This document shows, in pieces, positions 25,377 to 32,541 of a stretch of DNA of 64,000 nucleotides. Position 1 is the stretch's first letter. Each line of letters begins with the position of its first letter. The notes beneath the pieces were generated by a model. The model made no database searches and had not been told where the DNA came from. It worked only from the letters and a program-made list of their open reading frames with translations. The translations under genes were made by a program, and so were the position numbers. Source of the DNA: ELB16-189 sp018266435 (GTDB lineage: Bacteria > Bacteroidota > Bacteroidia > Cytophagales > Cyclobacteriaceae); assembly GCA_030123525.1 (NCBI GenBank), contig CP126125.1, forward strand, positions 2,232,001 through 2,296,000, written 5' to 3'.

Positions 25377-26588
25377 ATGAAAATAGTAATCCATCTATTG
25401 TTTTTGTTGGCTGGTGTTTCAGCATTTGCCCAGATTGAAGAAGCCAAACTCAGGCAACACATTAAAACCTTGTCGGCCGATTCGCTCAATGGTCGCGGCA
25501 CCGGAAGTGAAGGTGAGAAAATGGCCGCTTCTTATATCATCTCCCAATTCAAAAAAATAAAACTTCAACCTAAAGGTGAATCCAATGGTTTTTTTCAGGC
25601 TTTCCCTTTTAAAGGAGGCATGCATGGCACCGGCACAGAAGGTACCGGTCATAACATTATTGGGTACATCGATAACGAAGCCAGTTATACGGTCATCATC
25701 GGGGCACATTATGATCACCTGGGGCTGGGCGAAAACGGAAATTCACTGGATGCTAATCCACAAGGTAAAATCCACAACGGGGCCGATGACAATGCTTCAG
25801 GCACAGCCGGTTTGATTGAACTAGCCCGTTACTTTCAAAAAAATAAAAAGAAAGAAAAATACAACTTCCTGTTCATCTCATTCAGTGGTGAAGAACTGGG
25901 TTTGTTTGGCTCTAAATATTTTACTGAACATCCCACTATTGATTTGCAGAAAGTTAATTACATGATCAACCTCGATATGGTGGGCAGGCTCGATCCGGCT
26001 ACCAAAGCTTTGGCTGTAAGCGGAACGGGTACCAGTAATGTGTGGGAGACTGAATTAAAAAAAATAACGACCGAATTAAAAATCAAAACTGATTCGGCCG
26101 GCATCGGCCCGTCAGACCACTCGTCTTTTTACCTGAAAAACATACCGGTGTTGCATTTCTTCACCGGTGCGCACAGCGATTACCACAAGCCTTCAGATGA
26201 TTGGCAAAAGATCAACTATTCCGGTGAGAAACGGGTGCTTGAACTGATCATTAAACTAATTGAAGATTTAGACGGAACTCCCCGGCTTGCGTTTTTACCA
26301 ACTAAAAATAAATCATTGAGTTCATCGAGGTCATTTAAAGTTACCATGGGCATTATGCCGAGCTACACCTCATCGGAAGAAGGATTGACCGTGGATGGTG
26401 TAACCGATGGCAAGCCGGCACAAAAGGCAGGCATCCAGGCGGGTGATGTAATAGTGCAAATGGGTGAACTCACCATAAAAGATATTCAAGCCTACATGGA
26501 TGCACTCGGTAAATTTCAAAAAGGTCAAACCATTCCTGTGAAAGTGAAAAGAAAAGGCGAGTTACTTACCCTTACGGTTAGCTTTTAG
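25377..26588 (+). CDS. M28 family zinc aminopeptidase with C-terminal PDZ domain
   Basis: An exported dizinc peptidase of 403 residues. The signal peptide is MKIVIHLLFLLAGVSAFAQ. The metal site residues are visible in order: H in GAHYDHLG, D in NGADDNASG, EE in FSGEELGLFG, D in NLDMVGR and H in AHSDYHKPSD. The last 100 residues are a PDZ domain (DGVTDGKPAQKAGIQAGDVIV), which may position substrates or partners. The combination of M28 and PDZ is common in Bacteroidota. It probably trims peptides in the periplasm. The frame runs upstream into the previous gene, but the signal peptide fixes the start. Confidence 0.92.
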   Translation: MKIVIHLLFLLAGVSAFAQIEEAKLRQHIKTLSADSLNGRGTGSEGEKMAASYIISQFKKIKLQPKGESNGFFQAFPFKGGMHGTGTEGTGHNIIGYIDNEASYTVIIGAHYDHLGLGENGNSLDANPQGKIHNGADDNASGTAGLIELARYFQKNKKKEKYNFLFISFSGEELGLFGSKYFTEHPTIDLQKVNYMINLDMVGRLDPATKALAVSGTGTSNVWETELKKITTELKIKTDSAGIGPSDHSSFYLKNIPVLHFFTGAHSDYHKPSDDWQKINYSGEKRVLELIIKLIEDLDGTPRLAFLPTKNKSLSSSRSFKVTMGIMPSYTSSEEGLTVDGVTDGKPAQKAGIQAGDVIVQMGELTIKDIQAYMDALGKFQKGQTIPVKVKRKGELLTLTVSF

Positions 26589-26619
26589 TTTTTGGTACAG
26601 ACCTTGCTAAGCAACGGCC

Positions 26620-28176
26620 ATGGTGCGCTCCGTTTTCATTTCTTTCGCTTTTTTGGCAACAGTCGTTTCATATGCCCAGCAACGGGTGAAGCTTACCCAC
26701 GCAGACAGCCTGAAGGGCAGCATTCGGGAGGGGAAACGTTTTGACCGCCTGATCGGCAATGTTTCGTTTATTCAAAACACCACACATATTTATTGTGACT
26801 CGGCTCATTTTTTTCGTTCTGAAAATAAACTGGATGCCTTTGGTCATGTACACATCGTGGATGACTCAGTGGATATCACCTCCCTTCGGCTGCACTACGA
26901 TGGAGCAACCAAAATTGCCAACCTCAGGCAGAATGTCGTATTTGAAAAATTAAAAATTGCAAAACTCTACACAGACTTTCTTGATTATTACCGGATAAAA
27001 AACGAAGCTCGTTATTTTAACGGAGGCAAGCTGGTGGATACTACCAACACATTGACCAGTGTGAAAGGTTACTATGAAGTAAATTCGAATATAGCCTCAT
27101 TCAAAAAAGAAGTAGTAGGTGTTAACCCCGATTATACACTCACGTCTGACACGCTTCAATACAACTCCAAAACCAAAATTGTTTACTTCCGCGATTTTAC
27201 CACGCTTAAAGACTCAGAAGGAAAAGTAGCATACTATCAAAATGGCGAGTACGACACACGCAAGAAAAAATCATTTTTACAATACGGTGAAATGGAGTCA
27301 CCCTCGTACAAGATCAAGGCCGATGTTTATCACATAGACGACAAACGTAAGTTTTACAAAGCTATTGGGCATGTGGCGATGACCTCGAAAGCCGAAAATA
27401 TGATTGTGTATGGCGATGAAGGTTTTTACGATAAGAAAAACGGAATATCAAAAGTGTGGAACAATGCCTATGTTACCAAAGTAACTGACGAAGGCGATAC
27501 TCTTTTTCTTTCAGCCGATACGCTTGTTTCAATTGAAAGTACTATTCCAAAAAAGAAAAGACTGCTGGCCTATCATCATGTAAAAATTTTTAAGAATGAT
27601 ATGCAGGGCGTGGCCGATTCGCTGGCCTATGTCAGTGCCGACTCAACATTATATTTTTATCACGACCCGGTTTTGTGGAATGGCGAAAACCAAATGACGG
27701 CTGATTCCATTAACATGCTGCTAAAAAATAAGAAAATTGACCGCATTTATATGATTGGCAATTCATTTGTGGTTTCTACTGACTCACTCAAAAATTATAA
27801 CCAGATCAAGGGCAGGCGAATGACTTCTTATTTTAAGGGTAAGCAGATTCACTATGTTGTGGTGCAAGGCAATGGCGAAAGCATTTACCATGCTCTGGAA
27901 GAAAAAGAAATTAAAAAAGATAGTCTCCTGATTAAGATTACTTATCTAACAGGAATGAACAAGCTCATTTGCAGCAACATGCGCATAGATTTTAAAAAAG
28001 GAAAAGTAAATGACATTCGGTTTTATGTAAAGCCCGATGCTTCTTTTTTCCCTCCACATGAAATCAAAGAGAAAGAACGGAAACTGAAGGGCTTTACGTG
28101 GCGCATTAAGCAGAAGCCCAGAAAAGAAGATGTAGAAAAGAAGCGCTTGCCTGTAATCAAAGGGAAGCCCGGATGA
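26620..28176 (+). CDS. OstA-like protein (LPS transport, LptA/LptD N-terminal type)
   Basis: A 518-residue exported protein with a signal peptide (VRSVFISFAFLATVVSYAQ) and repeated OstA-type beta-jellyroll units (RLIGNVSFIQNTTHIYCDSA, then TDFLDYYRIKNEARYFNGG). In Bacteroidota such long OstA-like proteins are thought to form part of the periplasmic bridge that carries lipopolysaccharide to LptD. The C-terminus is basic (KQKPRKEDVEKKRLPVIKGK). It follows the M28 gene by 31 bases and may share its message. The LptF/G permease at the far end of this window belongs to the same pathway but is not linked. Confidence 0.85.
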   Translation: MVRSVFISFAFLATVVSYAQQRVKLTHADSLKGSIREGKRFDRLIGNVSFIQNTTHIYCDSAHFFRSENKLDAFGHVHIVDDSVDITSLRLHYDGATKIANLRQNVVFEKLKIAKLYTDFLDYYRIKNEARYFNGGKLVDTTNTLTSVKGYYEVNSNIASFKKEVVGVNPDYTLTSDTLQYNSKTKIVYFRDFTTLKDSEGKVAYYQNGEYDTRKKKSFLQYGEMESPSYKIKADVYHIDDKRKFYKAIGHVAMTSKAENMIVYGDEGFYDKKNGISKVWNNAYVTKVTDEGDTLFLSADTLVSIESTIPKKKRLLAYHHVKIFKNDMQGVADSLAYVSADSTLYFYHDPVLWNGENQMTADSINMLLKNKKIDRIYMIGNSFVVSTDSLKNYNQIKGRRMTSYFKGKQIHYVVVQGNGESIYHALEEKEIKKDSLLIKITYLTGMNKLICSNMRIDFKKGKVNDIRFYVKPDASFFPPHEIKEKERKLKGFTWRIKQKPRKEDVEKKRLPVIKGKPG

Positions 28177-28270
28177 CTTGCTTTCCTAAATTAATGGGCG
28201 AGAAGTGAAGCAAAATCACACGCAAGTATTTACGAGATAAAGGTTGAAATATTTTTTGTTTGTTCTTTTT

Positions 28271-28984
28271 TCACCTCAATTTTTTCAACACTTCTTCTTT
28301 GCTGATATACCCCGAATTACTCCAGGCAAGCGTTTTGTTTTTGTAGAGGTGCAATACCGGAATGGCGTCAATGTTTAGTTCTTTGCAAAGTTGCAGGTTG
28401 TCATCGGTATTGATGCGCACTACTTCCAGTTGACCGGCCATGTCGCGGGCAATTTCTTTGAGGTAGGGTTCCATTTTTTTACACGGGCCACACCACTCGG
28501 CATAGAAATCTACCAAAACCATTTTATCAGAGTGAATGAGGGCATTGAATTGTGCTGGGGTCATACCGGCCTGTTTGGTACGGTTGGTGGTGGTTTCAGG
28601 CAAGTTGGCGGCTCTCCATTTCATCATCCCGCCCTGCATTTCATACACTTCCTTAAACCCCTCAGAGCGCATCTGGTCAGCAGTGGCAGCACTTCTTCCA
28701 CCGCTCAGGCAGTAAACAAAAACAGGTTTGGTTTTATCCAGTTTTGAAATTTCAGTTTGAAAACGAGATCCGTTCCAGTCTATGTTCTTTGCGTTTTGCA
28801 AATGCCCGGTAGAAAATTCTTGCGGTGTGCGCACATCAATAACTGGTGCTTCCGGCAGTTGCTTAATTTTTTCTGCAAATTCTTTTGCTGTCAAGTTGAA
28901 GGTTGAGTTTTGCGACTGAACGTTACCGCAACCGCTGAGAAATGTTACCCCAACTACACTTAACAATAGAAAATACCTGGTCAT
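28271..28984 (-). CDS. rhodanese-thioredoxin fusion lipoprotein
   Basis: A lipoprotein (lipobox LSGC, C19) that joins two redox/sulfur domains: a rhodanese domain at about 30-128 with active cysteine C92 in CLSGGR, and a thioredoxin domain at about 140-237 with WCGPC (C165, C168). It is anchored outside the cytoplasm, so it may handle persulfides or reduce thiols on exported proteins. It is the last gene of the nine-gene redox operon, three bases after the thioredoxin gene. The fusion itself is unusual and the substrate is unknown. Confidence 0.9.
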   Translation of the reverse strand: MTRYFLLLSVVGVTFLSGCGNVQSQNSTFNLTAKEFAEKIKQLPEAPVIDVRTPQEFSTGHLQNAKNIDWNGSRFQTEISKLDKTKPVFVYCLSGGRSAATADQMRSEGFKEVYEMQGGMMKWRAANLPETTTNRTKQAGMTPAQFNALIHSDKMVLVDFYAEWCGPCKKMEPYLKEIARDMAGQLEVVRINTDDNLQLCKELNIDAIPVLHLYKNKTLAWSNSGYISKEEVLKKLR

Positions 28985-28987
28985 GGG

Positions 28988-29302
28988 TTATTGGTGTTGA
29001 TGAATGATTTGTTCTAAATAGCTGGCGTGTACTACACCTGACTGTCTCCATTTTATTTCTTTATTTTTAAAAAGAATAAGTGTAGGTACTCCCTGAATGT
29101 GGTAAGCAGAAGCTACCAGCGGGTTTTTGTCAACGTCAATTTTTAAAATGGTAGCGTTGTCGCCAACTTTGCTTTTTAATTCATCCAGAATAGGTTTCAT
29201 CATTTTACAAGGCCCACACCACTCAGCCGAAAAATCAACCAGCACGGGCTTGTCTTGAGCGATGATTTCTGAAAATGTTTTTGGTTTTTCTGTACTCTCC
29301 AC
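28988..29302 (-). CDS. thioredoxin
   Basis: A cytosolic thioredoxin of 104 residues with the standard active site FSAEWCGPCKMM (C29, C32), the buried aspartate in VLVDF and the cis-proline in GVPTLILF. It reduces protein disulfides. Translation starts at GTG 29302, one base after the stop of the DUF2892-like gene. Its place in an operon with two rhodaneses, OsmC and Dps suggests a role in sulfane sulfur or peroxide stress rather than general thioredoxin housekeeping. Confidence 0.93.
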   Translation of the reverse strand: MESTEKPKTFSEIIAQDKPVLVDFSAEWCGPCKMMKPILDELKSKVGDNATILKIDVDKNPLVASAYHIQGVPTLILFKNKEIKWRQSGVVHASYLEQIIHQHQ

Positions 29303-29303
29303 G

Positions 29304-29558
29304 TTAGTTTGATTTGGTTTCTTCGGGTTTTATTTCTTCAGGTTGCAAGGATTGCTCTTGAGCAGGTGTAGAGCACGTATTGCCAAAACAGTTTCCGGCA
29401 GCACAGCCAAAAGCAAACACGCCCATGGATGCAAAATAACCGCCCAGTATAACTCCGCCCCATTCGTGCTGCATGACTGATTGAACGATGATTGCTCCCC
29501 CCAACAAGACGTAAATTACCCGTTGAAAATTCCAACCAGTTATAACTCGTTGTTTCAT
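29304..29558 (-). CDS. small DUF2892-like membrane protein with Cys cluster
   Basis: An 84-residue protein with two hydrophobic helices (RVIYVLLGGAIIVQSVMQ and GVILGGYFASMGVFAFGCAA), then four cysteines in GCAAGNCFGNTCS and an acidic tail. The helices resemble DUF2892 (the membrane part of YgaP). The gene is packed between Dps and thioredoxin with one-base gaps. It may tether sulfur carriers at the membrane, but no function is established. Confidence 0.6.
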   Translation of the reverse strand: MKQRVITGWNFQRVIYVLLGGAIIVQSVMQHEWGGVILGGYFASMGVFAFGCAAGNCFGNTCSTPAQEQSLQPEEIKPEETKSN

Positions 29559-29559
29559 A

Positions 29560-30033
29560 TTAGTTGTTCAGGTAAGAAGAATACATCCATACTAATTTTT
29601 CCTGCTCGCGTATGTAATCGCTCATCAGTGCGTTGGTGCCTTCGTCTTGGGCATCGGCCGAAATTTCGAGCAGGTTTCTTTGTTTGATAAGAAGTGTTTG
29701 CAGAGAATCCAAAACGAGTTGAACGGCTTGCTGTGCCTGTGAAATATTTTTTCCGCTTTTGATGGAGGATACACTCAGGTAACTTTCAAACGTGTGTAGC
29801 GGGGCAACCCCCAGCGTAAGGATACGCTCGGCCACTTCATCTACTTTTAGCAGAAGATTGGTGTAGAGTTCTTCAAATTTCAGATGCAGTTCAAAAAATT
29901 TTTCTCCTTTTATGTTCCAATGTAACCCACGGGTATTTTGGTAAAAGAGCATGTAGTCTGCCAGTAAGTCATTTAGTTGTGCAGCCAGGTTTTCACTTTT
30001 CTTTTTATCTAGCCCGATGGAGTTCATAGTCAT
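29560..30033 (-). CDS. Dps family DNA-binding ferritin-like protein
   Basis: A 157-residue Dps protein that stores iron and detoxifies hydrogen peroxide in a 12-subunit shell. The intersubunit ferroxidase residues are visible: H and D/E ligands in RGLHWNIKGEKFFELHLKFEEL, and the second set in KVDEVAERI. The length is normal. There is no long basic N-terminal tail, so DNA binding may be weak. It is part of the Crp/Fnr-headed redox operon. The ATG at 30033 or the one at 30027 could be the start. Confidence 0.92.
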   Translation of the reverse strand: MTMNSIGLDKKKSENLAAQLNDLLADYMLFYQNTRGLHWNIKGEKFFELHLKFEELYTNLLLKVDEVAERILTLGVAPLHTFESYLSVSSIKSGKNISQAQQAVQLVLDSLQTLLIKQRNLLEISADAQDEGTNALMSDYIREQEKLVWMYSSYLNN

Positions 30034-30046
30034 TTATTTTTATGAA

Positions 30047-30361
30047 TTAAGAAATTTTGTTTTGCAGACTCATCCATCCTCCGCCATTGTAAACCTCGGC
30101 ATACCCATTGGATTTTAGAATACTTTTTGCCGAAGCGCTGCGCATACCGGAAGCACAACAGGTAATGACCGGCTTGTCTTTTCTGATTCTTGAAAGACTG
30201 TCTGAAAGACTCTGCAACGGTATGTTTACCGAGCCTTTGATGTGCCCGCCCTGAAATTCTCCTTTGGTGCGCACATCAATGATTTGTGCACCGTTTTTAG
30301 TTAGTTCTTTAAAATCAGCTTTTGGGCCAAGGCCCAGTATATTTTTAATCAGTTGTACCAT
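30047..30361 (-). CDS. rhodanese-like sulfurtransferase (104 aa)
   Basis: A single-domain rhodanese. The structural motif is IIDVRTKGEFQGGHIKGSVNIPL and the active loop is CASGMR with C69 as the persulfide-carrying residue, preceded by a second cysteine, C68. A short hydrophobic N-terminus (MVQLIKNILGLG) is not a signal peptide. It probably carries sulfane sulfur. It lies eight bases after a second rhodanese gene in the same operon. Confidence 0.9.
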   Translation of the reverse strand: MVQLIKNILGLGPKADFKELTKNGAQIIDVRTKGEFQGGHIKGSVNIPLQSLSDSLSRIRKDKPVITCCASGMRSASAKSILKSNGYAEVYNGGGWMSLQNKIS

Positions 30362-30369
30362 TTTTAAAA

Positions 30370-30630
30370 TCAGTTTTCACTCATCGAATAATTTACATCA
30401 AACCAACTGCCACCGTTTTCGCAATCAATGCCCAGGTTGCGAAGATAGTAAGCGGCTTGGCCGCTGCGGTTTCCGCTGGCACAACACAACACAATGGGCT
30501 GTATCATTTTTTTAATTTCATCCACACGCATAGGTAGTTCGTTTAGCGGAATATTGATGCTGCCGGCTATACTTCCGCCCATAAACTCTGCCGGGGTGCG
30601 CACATCTATTACTGTTTTATTTTTTTTCAT
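30370..30630 (-). CDS. rhodanese-like sulfurtransferase, short (86 aa)
   Basis: A minimal rhodanese domain: VIDVRTPAEFMGGSIAGSINIPL, then the active loop CASGNRS with catalytic C50 preceded by C49. It is shorter than its neighbour but has all core elements. The CCASG double cysteine is shared by both, suggesting that the two genes arose by duplication. Its start overlaps the DUF6132 gene by 14 bases, so the two are translationally linked. Confidence 0.9.
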   Translation of the reverse strand: MKKNKTVIDVRTPAEFMGGSIAGSINIPLNELPMRVDEIKKMIQPIVLCCASGNRSGQAAYYLRNLGIDCENGGSWFDVNYSMSEN

Positions 30631-30841
30631 TTTCAGACGTTATATTTTTTGTGGTTTCTTTTTTAAAACTAGGGAATAGCAGGGCTCCAATCAAAGCTCC
30701 GTAGGCCGTGCTGTTCAACGGGCGCGAAGTAATGGGGCATGTGCCACGGGTACAGCCAACAAAATGATAGTAGGTGTAGCCGGCAATTCCACCAATTATT
30801 ATTCCAAGTAGTGTGAGTTTATATTTTAATAAGTAATGCAT
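30617..30841 (-). CDS. DUF6132-like small membrane protein
   Basis: A 74-residue protein with two hydrophobic helices. Between them is the loop GCTRGTCPITSRP, whose two cysteines and CPITS motif mark the DUF6132 type found beside rhodanese and OsmC genes in Bacteroidota. It has no known function. The start codon overlaps the OsmC stop by one base (TGATG), which implies coupled translation. Confidence 0.7.
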   Translation of the reverse strand: MHYLLKYKLTLLGIIIGGIAGYTYYHFVGCTRGTCPITSRPLNSTAYGALIGALLFPSFKKETTKNITSENEKK

Positions 30842-31302
30842 CAGGCAGGCTGTGCTACAGCTTGTGTTTGGTTATTGAAAATTTCTTTTTCGTTGTAAAT
30901 TATTTGCCAGGTAACAGGCATGATTTTTTTGAGCATATGGCTAACTCCGCAGATTTTTTCCTGCGAGGTCATTACGGCATCAAAAGCGGCTTGCTCGTCT
31001 TCAATATTCCCTTTCATTTCATAGATGATATTGGCCGACACATACTCAATGGGTTGTTGTTTGCTGATTTCTCCGCTTACTTTTAAGTTCAGGTCGGTCA
31101 GTTGTTTGCCTTGTTTGCGAAGCAGGGCGATTACATCCATGCCCGTGCACCCCGAGAGCGCAGTGAGAACAAATGGCTTAGGGATGGATCCGCGATCTTC
31201 GCCACCTACTCGCTCGGGGGCATCCATGACTACCGTATGACCATTGACCAGTGCGTTGAATTGCATTTTGCCCATCCACTGAGCTTCTATTTCGTGTTTC
31301 AT
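30841..31302 (-). CDS. OsmC family protein
   Basis: A 153-residue OsmC/YhfA-type protein with the two redox cysteines typical of the family: C52 in SGCTGMD and C118 in EKICGVSHML. OsmC and Ohr proteins reduce organic hydroperoxides with their cysteine pair; the YhfA branch has no proven substrate. MDAPERVGGEDRGSIPKPF is the family core. The ATG at 31302 lies ten bases after the DUF2892 stop. Context suggests peroxide or sulfur stress. Confidence 0.9.
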   Translation of the reverse strand: MKHEIEAQWMGKMQFNALVNGHTVVMDAPERVGGEDRGSIPKPFVLTALSGCTGMDVIALLRKQGKQLTDLNLKVSGEISKQQPIEYVSANIIYEMKGNIEDEQAAFDAVMTSQEKICGVSHMLKKIMPVTWQIIYNEKEIFNNQTQAVAQPA

Positions 31303-31312
31303 CTTTTTAATT

Positions 31313-31522
31313 TTATTGTTGAGATTTATTTTTTGTAGTAATACCAAAAGGCAAGTAGAGCGGACAAAAACTGATGAAACTAGTGACCACTAAAACGATG
31401 GACAGAATGGCCAGAATAGCCGCAGTTGTGCCCGTGATTTGATTGGTGAAATAAAGAACCGCAATGATAACTGCCGCGAGCAATCGTATTACCCGGTCGG
31501 CCGAACCCATATTTTTTTTCAT
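31313..31522 (-). CDS. DUF2892 inner-membrane protein
   Basis: A 69-residue protein starting MKKNMGSADRVIRLL, with two hydrophobic helices and the C-terminal CPLYLPFGI signature of DUF2892. It is the first gene of the redox operon and sits 67 bases after the Crp/Fnr gene. A class II type Crp/Fnr site and a 7/8 promoter element lie in that gap. The in-frame codon at 31558 would place the start inside the promoter, so I use 31522. Confidence 0.85.
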   Translation of the reverse strand: MKKNMGSADRVIRLLAAVIIAVLYFTNQITGTTAAILAILSIVLVVTSFISFCPLYLPFGITTKNKSQQ

Positions 31523-31548
31523 ACCTGATCTTTTTAGTTTTTGTAAGG

Positions 31549-31556
31549 CAAAGATC
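31549..31556 (-). promoter_or_regulatory. probable -7 element of the redox operon
   Basis: GATCTTTG on the minus strand matches TAnnTTTG at seven of the eight positions (first T changed). It ends 26 bases before the ATG at 31522. A weak core element is what one would expect at an activator-dependent promoter. Confidence 0.4.
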
Positions 31557-31578
31557 AATAGGAAAAAAATACAGGAGA

Positions 31579-31592
31579 GTGACTTTGGTCAC
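31579..31592 (-). promoter_or_regulatory. candidate Crp/Fnr operator of the redox operon
   Basis: GTGAC-tttg-GTCAC is a perfect 5-4-5 palindrome of the FNR/FixK type spacing. Its centre (31585.5) is about 41 bases upstream of the transcript start expected from the GATCTTTG element. That is the class II activator position for Crp/Fnr proteins. It overlaps the stop codon of the Crp/Fnr gene itself. Confidence 0.55.
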
Positions 31593-32218
31593 AATTCCCT
31601 CAGTAATTTGATTTGATTGCGGTAGAGCAGCACTTTTTTGTCATTTTCAAGTTTTTTCAGCAACCGCGAAATCACTTCTCTTGATGAGGCCATTTCGTTG
31701 GCAATTTCTTCATGCGAAAGATTGATGAGCGAAGACCCGGTGGCTTTGGATTTTTCTTTGAGGTAATGCACCAGGCGTTCATCCAGTTTTTGAAAGGCTA
31801 ATTGGTCAATGGCATTTAACAACTCGTTAAAGCGGCTACGAATGGTGCGCATCACAAAACTTTTCCAGGTAGGAAATTTAGCAATCCATTCGTCCATGTT
31901 CCCAATGGGAATGGCCAAAAATTCAACCTCACTTTCGGCAGTTGCTTTTACTTCACTGGGGTATTGCTGCATGCAGCAGGTAAAGGTCATGGCGCAGCTT
32001 TCGTTGGCATGCACATAGTATAGCAACAGCTCTTTGCCGGCCTGATCCACCCGGGTTATCTTCAGGATTCCTTTCAATAAAAGCGGAATTATTCTTACGG
32101 TTTGTCCAATGTCGAGTAGTACATCGCCTTCTTTTACTGAAACAATTTTTGCTTTAGATTCAATTTCACGCAGCAACTCTGGTTCAAAAATAGTTTTGAA
32201 TTTTTCGGTGATATTCAT
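31589..32218 (-). CDS. Crp/Fnr family transcription regulator
   Basis: A 209-residue regulator with an N-terminal cyclic-nucleotide-like barrel (VSVKEGDVLLDIGQ, IIPLLLKGILKITRVDQAGKE) and a C-terminal winged helix (LSHEEIANEMASSREVISRLLKKLENDKKV). The barrel contains adjacent cysteines in FTCCMQQYPSE, a possible redox or metal sensor. There is no N-terminal Fe-S cysteine cluster as in Fnr. It is followed by the nine-gene redox operon, which it probably controls. An inverted repeat lies 27 bases upstream of its ATG. Confidence 0.88.
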   Translation of the reverse strand: MNITEKFKTIFEPELLREIESKAKIVSVKEGDVLLDIGQTVRIIPLLLKGILKITRVDQAGKELLLYYVHANESCAMTFTCCMQQYPSEVKATAESEVEFLAIPIGNMDEWIAKFPTWKSFVMRTIRSRFNELLNAIDQLAFQKLDERLVHYLKEKSKATGSSLINLSHEEIANEMASSREVISRLLKKLENDKKVLLYRNQIKLLREL

Positions 32219-32244
32219 GTTGTGAAGGTAGCAAAAGAGTTGGT

Positions 32245-32264
32245 AGTGCTTGGGTAAAAGCACT
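32245..32264. promoter_or_regulatory. inverted repeat upstream of the Crp/Fnr gene
   Basis: AGTGCTT-gggtaa-AAGCACT is a perfect 7-bp inverted repeat 27 bases before the Crp/Fnr ATG. No T-tract follows on either strand, so it is more likely an operator than a terminator. Confidence 0.35.
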
Positions 32265-32319
32265 GGTTAAAAAAATTTTCGCCAGCAGGCAATCGTATTT
32301 CGTGCAAACGGGCAACCGA

Positions 32320-32541
32320 TTAGTTTACTTTAATTACCCTAACCGGGCAGGCTCGCGCAGTGATGACTGATTCTTCATGATCTTTTTGGCTGATTTCAAG
32401 AATGAATATATTTTTTTTCAGAAAGGCTTTCAGCAGGGTAGCCTTGCCGTCTTTTTTTGACATGCGCCAAAATTCAGGCTGTAGTTCATGGCAAACTCCG
32501 CAACCGATGCATTTATTACGGTAGTGAATGAGCTTAGGCAT
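32320..32541 (-). CDS. single 4Fe-4S ferredoxin
   Basis: A 73-residue ferredoxin with C11, C14, C17 (CIGCGVC) and C64 in ARACPVRVI, enough for one [4Fe-4S] cluster. The middle is long and basic, as in monocluster ferredoxins. It overlaps the end of the U32 gene by eight bases, so the two proteins are almost certainly made together. The ferredoxin may supply electrons or cluster repair to the U32 enzyme. The ATG at 32541 is used. Confidence 0.88.
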   Translation of the reverse strand: MPKLIHYRNKCIGCGVCHELQPEFWRMSKKDGKATLLKAFLKKNIFILEISQKDHEESVITARACPVRVIKVN

